This document shows, piece by piece, positions 39,205 through 47,019 of a DNA stretch of 64,000 bases (position 1 is the stretch's first letter; each line of letters opens with the position of its first letter). Location: contig NZ_CP045369.1 of the NCBI RefSeq assembly GCF_009363535.1, forward strand, positions 448,501 to 512,500. The letters run 5' to 3'. Position numbers and translations under genes: made by a program. The stretch is from Microbulbifer sp. THAF38. GTDB taxonomy: Bacteria; Pseudomonadota; Gammaproteobacteria; Pseudomonadales; Cellvibrionaceae. The notes under the pieces are model-generated. The model searched no databases, was not told where the DNA came from, and worked only from the letters and a program-made list of their open reading frames with translations.

Positions 39205-39660
39205 TCATTGATTTTGAGGCGCCATAGCCAGTTGGTGTATGGCCGCCTGAAGTGCCAGGGTGTAGCTGTGTGGGCCGAAGCCACACACCACACCGAGGGC
39301 CAAGTCGGATAGATAGGAATGGTGCCTAAATGCCTCTCGGGCATGGGGGTTGGAAAGGTGCAGCTCAATAAACGGTATTGCGACACCCGCCAAGGCATCC
39401 CGCAGCGCCACACTGGTATGGGTATAGGCAGCGGGGTTGATCACGATAAAGTCCACGCCGGTATTGGCGGCCAAATGGATGCGCTCCACCAGGGCGGATT
39501 CGCTGTTGCTCTGCAGGGTTTCCAATTGGTGTCCGGCGTCCTCACACTGGCGCTCGGCGGCCAGATTAATTTCCGCGAGCGTGGTGGCACCGTAGATATG
39601 TGGCTCACGGCTGCCGAGCAAATTGAGATTGGGGCCGTGCAGGAGAAGAATTTTAGCCAT
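39205..39660 (-). CDS. aroQ: 3-dehydroquinate dehydratase, type II
   Basis: A 151-residue type II dehydroquinase of the shikimate pathway. It shows [19 protein letters not shown] with the catalytic Arg and Tyr, [28 protein letters not shown] and [18 protein letters not shown]. The ATG at 39660 matches the family start; a frame reaching 39849 is an extension without support. First gene before accB-accC. Confidence 0.97.
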   Translation of the reverse strand: MAKILLLHGPNLNLLGSREPHIYGATTLAEINLAAERQCEDAGHQLETLQSNSESALVERIHLAANTGVDFIVINPAAYTHTSVALRDALAGVAIPFIELHLSNPHAREAFRHHSYLSDLALGVVCGFGPHSYTLALQAAIHQLAMAPQNQ

Positions 39661-39920
39661 AGTGCGCCCTAGGGAAAATTGCCGAAAAACCCAAAAAATT
39701 GGTCTAAAGTTGGCTATCTTGCGGGCAAACTCGAATTTTTGGCGTATTTGCCCGAGTGCTTTAAACGAGTGTGCCGCAAAAGTGACTCCCTGTCCATGCC
39801 TGCAGGGCAGTTTATCGAAGTTAGCGGCAGTTCGGCGATATTTGGCCAAAAATTAGCGCAAAATATCCGTGCTGTGGCTTTTTTACCCCTGCAATTGGCT
39901 ACAAAGGCGGAAGTTTCTTT

Positions 39921-41732
39921 TTACGGAATAGAGGTTGTGCGGAGCTGGCTGCCCGCGGCGGCCTCAAGCTCCATCAAAAGCTCCTCGCGGGAGAGGATTT
40001 GCGGCAGGATTTTGGCCTCACCGCCATTGGCGGGATAGAGCAGGTAGAGCGGTACACTGGTGCGACCGTACTTCGCCAGGAGTTCGCTAATATGCGGGTC
40101 CTGGTTCGTCCAGTCTCCTTTCAGCGCCACTACACCGAGTTTCTCGATAGCCTGGCTCACCGCATCGCTCGACAACACCACCTTTTCATTAGCCAGGCAG
40201 GTAATACACCAGGCGGCTGTCATATTTGTCAGTATCGGACGCCCTTCCCTACGCGCCGTCTCCAAGCGTTCGGCTGAGTAGGGTTGCCAGTAGTCGCTAG
40301 TCTGCTGTTGTGCCTGGGGGGCGGTACTGAGGCGCGGCAGTAACATCAGCGCAAAACTCAGAGCGACAACCGCCAACGAGCCCCGCAGCCAGTGCCACTG
40401 GGGACTCGGCCAGAGCCACAGGGCAAAGGCGATAGCGACAGCGCCGCTGAGCACCAGGGTGACACCGTCGCCCCCTGTCTGACGCCCCAATACCCAAAGC
40501 AACCAGACTGCGGTCAGGTACATGGGGAAGGCCAGTAGTTGTTTCAGCCGGTCCATCCAGGGGCCTGGGCGTGGCAGTTTGTCCGCCAGCGCGGGGATAT
40601 AGGTGAGAAGTAGAAAGGGCGCGGCCATGCCGGCACCAAGAGCGGCGAATACGCTGAGTGCTACGGCAGCGGACTGTGTTACTGCAAAACCCAGTGCAGA
40701 GCCCATCAGGGGGGCGGTACAGGGACTGGCTACCAGGGTGGCCAGGGCACCGGAGGTGAAGGAGCCACGCAGTCCTTGGCTGTTGCTCAAATTGCTGCCA
40801 ATGCCCATCAGACTGCTGCCAATCTCTGTGACACCGGACAGGCTGAGCCCCATGATAAAGAACAGGTAGGCTAAAGCTGCCACCAGCCAGGGGGACTGTA
40901 GCTGAAATCCCCAGCCAATCGCTTCGCCCGCGGCCCGCAGGGCCAGCATGGTTGCGGCAATGGCGACAAAGCTCAGTACCACGCCGGCGGCGTAGGCCCA
41001 GCCGTGGTGATGGCGCTGGCTGGCGCTTTGCGCCGCCTGGCTCACCGCCAGTAACTTAATCGAGAGTACCGGAAAGACACAGGGCATCAGGTTAAGCAGT
41101 AGGCCACCGGCAAAGGCAAAGAGCAGGGCCAAAGGTAATGTAATAGCGCTGCCAGACTCGCCCTGAGAGGCATTCGATGAGGTGCCGCCTGACCCTAAGG
41201 ATGTATTCTGGAAGCCCCCGTCAACAGGTTGGATGCTGCCTGAGGCGATATCTATACGGTAGTGACGAACCTGTGGCGGATAGCAGAGCCCCGCGTCGGC
41301 ACAGCCTTGGTAGTGCAACTCCAGTTGCAGATTTTGGGGGCTGCCAGTGACGGTAATGGGGAATTCCAGCTGGCCGCGATAGACCTCGGTCTCTTTTTCG
41401 AAGTAGTCATCCCAGATAACTTTACCGCTGGGTAGATCTAGGGGGATCGCGGTTTTTTGTCCGTTTTCGATACGATACAGGGCAAGTTTGTCGCGGTAGA
41501 GATAGTACTCTGGGGCGATTTCAAACAGGGCGCTGAGCTGTTCGCCGCTCAGTAGCAGGTCCTGCCGGTAGGCCTCGTCGACAGGCAGGAAGGTGTTCTC
41601 CTGCTGGCCGATGGAAGAGGAAGCAAAAGGGTTACTCCCGGCCTGAGCAAATGCATTGATCGCAGGCAGGCATAACAAGATTGCCAGCAGAGCGAGGAAA
41701 TTATTTCTGAAACTTCTGGTCATCACAGCCAT
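39921..41732 (-). CDS. dsbD: Thiol:disulfide interchange protein DsbD
   Basis: A 603-residue membrane protein that moves electrons from cytoplasmic thioredoxin to the periplasm. After a signal peptide (about residues 1-29) comes an N-terminal Ig-like domain with the Cys pair CADAGLC, then an eight-helix membrane domain with buried Cys residues in LMPCVFPVLS and ASPCTAPLMGSAL, then a C-terminal thioredoxin domain with WCITC. On the minus strand TATAAT stands at 41747-41752, very close to the start, so the ATG at 41723 (three codons in) is also possible. Divergent from a lipoprotein/copper chaperone cluster. Confidence 0.96.
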   Translation of the reverse strand: MAVMTRSFRNNFLALLAILLCLPAINAFAQAGSNPFASSSIGQQENTFLPVDEAYRQDLLLSGEQLSALFEIAPEYYLYRDKLALYRIENGQKTAIPLDLPSGKVIWDDYFEKETEVYRGQLEFPITVTGSPQNLQLELHYQGCADAGLCYPPQVRHYRIDIASGSIQPVDGGFQNTSLGSGGTSSNASQGESGSAITLPLALLFAFAGGLLLNLMPCVFPVLSIKLLAVSQAAQSASQRHHHGWAYAAGVVLSFVAIAATMLALRAAGEAIGWGFQLQSPWLVAALAYLFFIMGLSLSGVTEIGSSLMGIGSNLSNSQGLRGSFTSGALATLVASPCTAPLMGSALGFAVTQSAAVALSVFAALGAGMAAPFLLLTYIPALADKLPRPGPWMDRLKQLLAFPMYLTAVWLLWVLGRQTGGDGVTLVLSGAVAIAFALWLWPSPQWHWLRGSLAVVALSFALMLLPRLSTAPQAQQQTSDYWQPYSAERLETARREGRPILTNMTAAWCITCLANEKVVLSSDAVSQAIEKLGVVALKGDWTNQDPHISELLAKYGRTSVPLYLLYPANGGEAKILPQILSREELLMELEAAAGSQLRTTSIP

Positions 41733-41852
41733 AGATGAAAAAATTCATTATAGTCGGGCGCATGGTTCTGACTGCAGCGCCGGACGGGGGTTCAGTCGCG
41801 TCAGCAGTATAGCGACGCCAGTGGTACAAAAAAACAACAACGGGGGATTGCT

Positions 41853-42578
41853 TTGCCGTCATTAGAACGCCTTCACAGCTTTGCTATCTATCTATTGATG
41901 GCTGTGTTACTCGGTGCCTGTGCTTCAAACAAGCCGCTTCCCCCTCCGCCCAGTCCACCGCCGCAAAAGGCCAAGCCTTCGACCGAGGAGGTGCGCCGCA
42001 ACAATGTGGCGTATTTCTTAAAGCGCGCCGAACAGGCCTTGCGTAGGGGCCATCTGACCCAGCCCGCCGGTGCCAGCGCTTATGACTATTACCTGAATGT
42101 GCAACAGTTGGACCCCGGCAACCGCCGTGCCCAGACCGGAATCCAGACGATTGTGGTCACCTATGTGGAGCAGGCTCGGGAGGCACTACGCAGACGGGCT
42201 TTTGCGGAAGTGGCGAGCTTGTTGCGGCGCGCAGAGATGCTGGCTCCGGGTAACCCCTTGGTCGCCGAGGTGCGCAGTCAACTGGCCCGAGAGCGCGGTC
42301 GTGCAAAACTGGATTTGCCCCGAGGGGAGGCTATCGGGCTGCCGCAAGCGGAGCTTAGAGCCAGGTCTGAAAAACTCATTGCACAGCTGCGCCAAGTGGC
42401 CCAGCGCATCCGCAGTGAGCAGCTGCGTGTCATTATCGTCGCCGGGGATGATGCCGAGGGCCGCTGGGTTTACCAGCAGTTGCGCGAGGCGGTGCCCGGC
42501 TATCGGGTGCGGGGGGATATTAAGATCGGCAGTCCCGCGCGTTTACTTCTTATTCAGCCCAGTGGAGGGTATCAGTGA
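41853..42578 (+). CDS. Lipoprotein with TPR-like helical repeats
   Basis: A 241-residue predicted lipoprotein. The signal peptide ends in the lipobox LLGAC (Cys near 23), followed by a Pro-rich linker (LPPPPSPPPQK) and helical, Arg- and Ala-rich segments resembling TPR repeats (about 45-150). The C-terminal part (LRVIIVAGDDAEGRWVYQQL) looks like a small alpha/beta domain. The start is a TTG with GGGGGA 5 nt upstream. It overlaps the next gene (GTGA), so the two are translated together. I do not recognise the family. Confidence 0.7.
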   Translation: MPSLERLHSFAIYLLMAVLLGACASNKPLPPPPSPPPQKAKPSTEEVRRNNVAYFLKRAEQALRRGHLTQPAGASAYDYYLNVQQLDPGNRRAQTGIQTIVVTYVEQAREALRRRAFAEVASLLRRAEMLAPGNPLVAEVRSQLARERGRAKLDLPRGEAIGLPQAELRARSEKLIAQLRQVAQRIRSEQLRVIIVAGDDAEGRWVYQQLREAVPGYRVRGDIKIGSPARLLLIQPSGGYQ

Positions 42579-43057
42579 GAAAGACGGTTTTTTTTGCATG
42601 GGGACTGCTAATAAGCAGCCTTTTTTACACAGTGGGGGTTTCCGCCCTCACTAACCCCCTTCTGGTTGAGGGCTATGCCCGCGAGACGCCACCGGGGGCG
42701 CCGATGAGCGCGGCCTACCTGTCCCTCCACAATACCGGAGAGCACTTGCTGCAATTAACAGCCGTAGAGCTGTCTGGAGATACAAAGGGCTCTGCCAATT
42801 TACATACGACTGAGCGAGCGCAGGGTGTCAGCCGTATGCGCCCTCTGGAGAAACTGGCGATCGCTGCTGGCGAGAAATTACAGATGGTACCAGGAGGCGT
42901 ACACCTGATGATTCATGGAGTACGACTCAGGGCGGGAGAATCACTACCACTGCGCCTGCTCTTTGCCGATGGAAGCAGTTTGGAGGTCCTGGTGCCCATT
43001 ATGGGGCGGGAGGCGCTTGAAAAAGATCACCACCGCCATCATGGCAGTGCAGGGTAA
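42575..43057 (+). CDS. PCu(A)C family periplasmic copper chaperone
   Basis: A 160-residue exported protein with a signal peptide (about 1-24). It carries the exact copper-binding pattern H-X10-M-X21-H-X-M: His77, Met88, His110 and Met112. Such proteins carry Cu(I) to the CuA site of cytochrome c oxidase or other copper sites. A His-rich tail (DHHRHHG) near the C-terminus may add metal binding. It starts with GTG overlapping the lipoprotein stop. Confidence 0.9.
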   Translation: MRKTVFFAWGLLISSLFYTVGVSALTNPLLVEGYARETPPGAPMSAAYLSLHNTGEHLLQLTAVELSGDTKGSANLHTTERAQGVSRMRPLEKLAIAAGEKLQMVPGGVHLMIHGVRLRAGESLPLRLLFADGSSLEVLVPIMGREALEKDHHRHHGSAG

Positions 43058-43088
43058 CTAGTTTTTGTTGAAGTAAAAGGAAAGAAAA

Positions 43089-43658
43089 ATGAAGAAATTG
43101 TTGTTATTGGTGGGGGCCCTGGTCTTAGCTGGATGTGCTCACAGTCCACTACAAATTCGTCTGCACCCTCAGGTTCAGGTAGCTCCCGAATCCATTGGTG
43201 CGGGGCACAGTCTCAATGTTCGCGGGATCAATGAACTGCCTGGTGGCGGTTTGGGCTCCCTCGGCGGTGTCTATGCGGATACCTCTCAGGTAAGTATCGC
43301 CAACGACGCGGGCAGAGCCATTGCCGCTGGCTTGAGTGAGGGCTTTGCCAACTGGTCTTTCCGTATCACTGACTCGGCTCCTGAGGTGCAGGTGACGGCA
43401 AAATTGGTGAAGCTGACTTACAACAGCCCTAACACTGTCTATACCACCCAGATTGATACTTCTGCCGAAATTCACCTGGAGGTTAAGGCAGGCCATGCTA
43501 CCTATTTCGGGACTTATAGCACCTCGGGTAAAGACCGCAACCTGATCAAACCCAGCAGGGAAGAGGTGGAAAGCCGGGTAAATGGTCTGCTGAGCGCGAC
43601 CATGCAACGGGTGTTTGAAGATGAAAAGCTGAAAAAATTCTTGCGCGCAAATCTCTGA
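43089..43658 (+). CDS. YajG family lipoprotein
   Basis: A 189-residue lipoprotein with a signal peptide and lipobox LVLAGC (Cys16). The body (LNVRGINELPGG, SFRITDSAPEVQVTAKLVKLTY, ATMQRVFEDEKLKKFL) resembles the YajG family of outer-membrane lipoproteins, role unknown. It follows the copper chaperone by 31 bp, with AAAGGAAAG upstream of the ATG. Confidence 0.82.
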   Translation: MKKLLLLVGALVLAGCAHSPLQIRLHPQVQVAPESIGAGHSLNVRGINELPGGGLGSLGGVYADTSQVSIANDAGRAIAAGLSEGFANWSFRITDSAPEVQVTAKLVKLTYNSPNTVYTTQIDTSAEIHLEVKAGHATYFGTYSTSGKDRNLIKPSREEVESRVNGLLSATMQRVFEDEKLKKFLRANL

Positions 43659-43837
43659 GTGTGCAATTTAAAGGCCTGTAGGAGAGGGGTCAGCTGGAGA
43701 CAGGATAATTGAATAAAATCGGCGATCTTGGGCGATGTTAGCGTTACGTTTGCCCACATTTTGCAACCACGCTCCATTACCGGCTGTATTTGCGATCTTT
43801 TCTATGGTGCGTTTCGGTTCCCGCAGGGAGTGCGGCT

Positions 43838-45601
43838 GTGTCCTTGTTTGACCCTCAATCTGCTCAATACCTCGGCCAGCTAGGGGAGCTGGAGGCTCAA
43901 CTCAAACCCTGTGAGCAGATTAGCCTGCAGGCTGCCGAGGCGGCACTGGGGGAAATTGCTGACGGAGTGATCGTCACCGATCCCCGCGGTATTGTTCAGT
44001 ATGCCAACCCGCTGGTGAGTGAAATGAGCGGGGATCTGGTAGGGCTCTTGCCCGGCCAGCCGGTTAACGAGGGCCTGCGGCTCTGCGACAGTCACGGGGA
44101 GCCGTTAAACGCACTGATACCCGATATTCCCTATCACGAAGTGCCCAGTGTGCGAGAGATCCGCGCCTATATCTGGCGATCTGGCGAAAACCGCCCACCG
44201 CTGGAGGTCTCTGTGCAGGTGATGGCTCTGTGGGATGCCGGCACACTGAAAAACTATGTGCTGGTTTTGAGGGATACGTCCGCTGCCCGACGGGTGTCTA
44301 CCCGCCTTAGCTGGCAGACCAGCCACGACGCGCTAACCCGCCTGCCCAATCGACAGTATTTTGAGGGTGAGCTACAAAAACTTCTCTCTCAATGCGTCGA
44401 TAAACGCCAGCACCATGTGCTGCTGTATCTGGATGTCTACCAATTCAAAGTGATCAACGACACCCTGGGATTTGTCGCCGGTGACCAATTGCTGGTGCAG
44501 TTGGTATCGCTGCTGCAACGGGGGTTGTCAAAAGCCGATTTGTTTGCGCGAGTGGGCAGCGATGAATTCGCCATTTTGTTGCGGGACTGCACCCTGGAAG
44601 AGGGTGGGCGCGTGGTGGCGCGCCTGCGTGAATCTGTACAGGATTTCAGTTTCCACTGGCAGGGAAGTGACAGCCGTGTGGCGGTCTCGATTGGAGTGGT
44701 GGGCGTAGACCGCTTCACCCCCAGTGCCAGCCAGTTGTTGGCGACCGCCAATGATGCCTGCTGTTCCGCCAGGGATCAGGGGCGCAACCGGGTCAAGCTG
44801 TTTGGGGACTCGCGCAAGGTGCTGGAAAAGCGCCGTGAGTCCACTTGGGTTGCGGAAATTCACGCGGCCTTGCGGGAGGATCGCCTGATGCTCTATCGGC
44901 AGCCGGTGGTTTCCTTGAAAGGTGAGCGTGAGCTCCACCATTATGAAATTTTGGTACGCATGCGCGGGCGCGATGGCGGTGTGATTTCCCCGGGTCTTTT
45001 CCTGCCGGCGGCGGAGCGCTACGGCCTGATTGAGGAGGTTGACCGCTGGGTTATTCGCCGCGTGTTCCACTACATGGCCCAGGAGCAATTGATCGGCATC
45101 GACACGGCAAGCTATGCCATTAATATTTCTGGCATCAGCCTCGGCGATGACACCTTTGCAGACTTTGTGCTGGAGGCGATGAGCGAGGAGGGGGTGACTC
45201 CCTCAAGGGTGCAATTTGAGATCACCGAGACCAGTGCTATCAACAATCTGGAGAGGGCGCTGATTTTTATCCACAAGCTGCGTGCCGCCGGCTGCAGCTT
45301 TGCTCTGGACGACTTTGGCCGCGGGGTTTCCTCCCTGGCTTATTTGCGCCAGCTGCCGGTGGACTTCCTCAAAATCGATGGGAGTTTTGTGCGCAATATG
45401 CTCGAAGATGAGATCGACAGCGCGATGGTCAGCACTATTGACCACTTGGCCAAGCGCATGGGTATCAGCACTATCGCAGAGTATGTCGAGAGCCCTGAAT
45501 TAATGGATAAACTCTGTCGAATGGGGGTGGATTACGCTCAGGGTTTTGGTATTGCCGCCGCCTCGGGATTGCCCGATATCGGCGAGCCCCAGGGGTTTTG
45601 A
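43838..45601 (+). CDS. PAS-GGDEF-EAL cyclic-di-GMP signalling protein
   Basis: A 587-residue cytoplasmic protein without membrane segments. It has a PAS domain (about residues 35-140, IADGVIVTDPRGIVQYAN), a GGDEF domain whose signature is GSDEF (about 239-243) and an EAL domain. The EAL residues for catalysis look intact: YEILVR in place of EAL, YAINISG, FEITET, DDFGRG, LKIDGSF and AEYVES. It is therefore probably a phosphodiesterase with a weak or regulatory GGDEF half. The GTG at 43838 has GGGAG 7 nt upstream; a TTG at 43790 is less likely. A good terminator follows. Confidence 0.9.
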   Translation: MSLFDPQSAQYLGQLGELEAQLKPCEQISLQAAEAALGEIADGVIVTDPRGIVQYANPLVSEMSGDLVGLLPGQPVNEGLRLCDSHGEPLNALIPDIPYHEVPSVREIRAYIWRSGENRPPLEVSVQVMALWDAGTLKNYVLVLRDTSAARRVSTRLSWQTSHDALTRLPNRQYFEGELQKLLSQCVDKRQHHVLLYLDVYQFKVINDTLGFVAGDQLLVQLVSLLQRGLSKADLFARVGSDEFAILLRDCTLEEGGRVVARLRESVQDFSFHWQGSDSRVAVSIGVVGVDRFTPSASQLLATANDACCSARDQGRNRVKLFGDSRKVLEKRRESTWVAEIHAALREDRLMLYRQPVVSLKGERELHHYEILVRMRGRDGGVISPGLFLPAAERYGLIEEVDRWVIRRVFHYMAQEQLIGIDTASYAINISGISLGDDTFADFVLEAMSEEGVTPSRVQFEITETSAINNLERALIFIHKLRAAGCSFALDDFGRGVSSLAYLRQLPVDFLKIDGSFVRNMLEDEIDSAMVSTIDHLAKRMGISTIAEYVESPELMDKLCRMGVDYAQGFGIAAASGLPDIGEPQGF

Positions 45602-45605
45602 GGTT

Positions 45606-45633
45606 GAGCGGCCAGTAAAGGCCGCTCTTTGTT
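45606..45633 (+). terminator. Intrinsic terminator after the GGDEF-EAL gene
   Basis: GAGCGGCC (45606-45613) and GGCCGCTC (45620-45627) form a perfect 8-bp stem with a 6-nt loop, followed by TTTGTTT. It lies 5 bp after the stop and in front of the convergent kinase gene. Confidence 0.85.
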
Positions 45634-45646
45634 TCTGTTGGTGGCT

Positions 45647-46645
45647 TTAGATAACCGCCGCCAACAACTCTGAGTGTTGCTCCGCCTGCAGACGTGGGCC
45701 GTATTGGCTGACGACTTGAGCTGCAGCACGGCAAGCCAGTTCACCGGCTTCAACAAAGCCCATTTCCCGGTTGATCGCATACAAAAACGCGCCCGCAAAC
45801 ATATCACCGGCACCGTTGGTGTCTATTGCGCGTACCTCTGGACTGGCTACTTTGTATTGCTTGGCGCCATCCCACAGCAGCGCGCCATCGGCGCCCAGAG
45901 TAATGGCAAAACTGCGGCAGTAATCGCTCAGAGCTTCCGCCGCGGCATCCAGTGAGTCGGTGCCGGTAAAGCCCAGGGCCTCGTCGCGGTTACAGAACAG
46001 CATATCCACGCCGCCGCCAATCATTTCCCGCAGGCCTTCGCCAAAGAATTGCACCATGGCCGGGTCGGACAGGCTCAAGGCAGTTTTCACACCGGCTTGC
46101 TGTGCCTGTTCCCGCAGGGCGATTGCGGCTCGACGCCCAGTCTCGGAAGAAACCAGGTAACCCTCGATATAGGCCCACTGGGAGGACTTTAGTGCTTCGT
46201 CGTCCAGCTCGGCTACCGAGAGCTGCTCACTGATCCCCAGGTAGGTATTCATGCTGCGCTCGGCATCAGGGGTAATCAGCACCAGGCACTTTCCGGTGGT
46301 ACCGCCATCTGCCTGTTGCAGGGTGGTTGGGTATTCGACACCAGCGGCGCTGAGATTATTGCGGTAAAAATCCCCGTTATCGTCGGCGGCAACCTTGCAG
46401 GAATAGAAAGTGCGCAGGCCAAAATAGCTGGCGGCGATCACAGTATTGGCTCCGGAGCCGCCGCAGGCGCGCTTGGCGGTAACCATATGGTCCCGAAGGT
46501 CGTCTACCAGCTGTTTCTGCCGGGCATCGTCCACCAGGGTCATAATGCCCTTTTCAACACCGAGAGCTTTGAGATCCTTGTCGGATACCTCGATTTCCGT
46601 GTCCAACAGGGCGGCGCCGATGCCGTAGAGATCATATTGCTGCAT
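45647..46645 (-). CDS. PfkB family carbohydrate or nucleoside kinase (adenosine kinase-like)
   Basis: A 332-residue ribokinase-fold enzyme. It has CGGSGANTVIAAS near the N-terminus, TGKCLVLITPDAERSMNTYLG, FCNRDEALGFTG, and the catalytic DTNGAGDMFAGAFL. The sequence type is the one usually named adenosine kinase in Pseudomonas relatives, but the substrate is not certain. I chose the ATG at 46645 (AAGGA 5 nt upstream); the ATG at 46651 sits inside that site. It stands alone between two convergent or divergent neighbours. Confidence 0.88.
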   Translation of the reverse strand: MQQYDLYGIGAALLDTEIEVSDKDLKALGVEKGIMTLVDDARQKQLVDDLRDHMVTAKRACGGSGANTVIAASYFGLRTFYSCKVAADDNGDFYRNNLSAAGVEYPTTLQQADGGTTGKCLVLITPDAERSMNTYLGISEQLSVAELDDEALKSSQWAYIEGYLVSSETGRRAAIALREQAQQAGVKTALSLSDPAMVQFFGEGLREMIGGGVDMLFCNRDEALGFTGTDSLDAAAEALSDYCRSFAITLGADGALLWDGAKQYKVASPEVRAIDTNGAGDMFAGAFLYAINREMGFVEAGELACRAAAQVVSQYGPRLQAEQHSELLAAVI

Positions 46646-47019
46646 GTCCATCCTTTTCGGGCGATTTGTATAGATTTCCGCCGCATTATGGCCGTGATTG
46701 CAGCAAGTGCAAGGTGGTGGGTTTGACTTAAAGCGGCCAGCGTTTATAAAGGCGTCATATGCCTCAATATGAACTTATGGGAGGCAACTGCGGTCAATCC
46801 ACGAACAGGTGTTTAATGTGCCTGTAAGATGACCTCCGGGACGCACAGCCCGGGATTTTGGCGGTTCACGGATGTTCCCCCATGGCGCCAGTTCAGGTGC
46901 CTGCGGCAAGATACCAGCGGAGCTGCCACCTGCTGGTGTCCTGCCTGAGATAGCGGCGAGGCTCAGGGCACTCTCTGCTATCGAAAGATGTACCGAGATG
47001 GCAGCTGGATAACTCTTAT
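46646..47019. other. Divergent intergenic region with long mrcB leader
   Basis: About 370 bp between the kinase gene and mrcB. It holds a plus-strand promoter (46723-46750) and then about 260 bp of GC-rich sequence with many small inverted repeats. A 22-codon frame from ATG 46759 (MPQYELMGGNC...) has no ribosome binding site because the predicted transcript starts there. I see no known riboswitch. Confidence 0.45.
46723..46750 (+). promoter_or_regulatory. Sigma-70-like promoter upstream of mrcB
   Basis: TTGACT (46723-46728) and TATAAA (46745-46750) are each one mismatch from consensus and are 16 bp apart. Transcription would start near 46757, leaving a leader of about 260 nt before the PBP1b start codon. 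Confidence 0.5.

Noticed and set aside
38584..39312. Plus-strand frame of 242 codons opposite accB and accC
   Set aside because: Shadow of the accB-accC genes, with Arg-rich low-complexity sequence from the reversed Ala/Pro linker.
46750..47019. Cobalamin or other known riboswitch before mrcB
   Set aside because: I could not match the conserved core of any known riboswitch class, only generic GC-rich inverted repeats.
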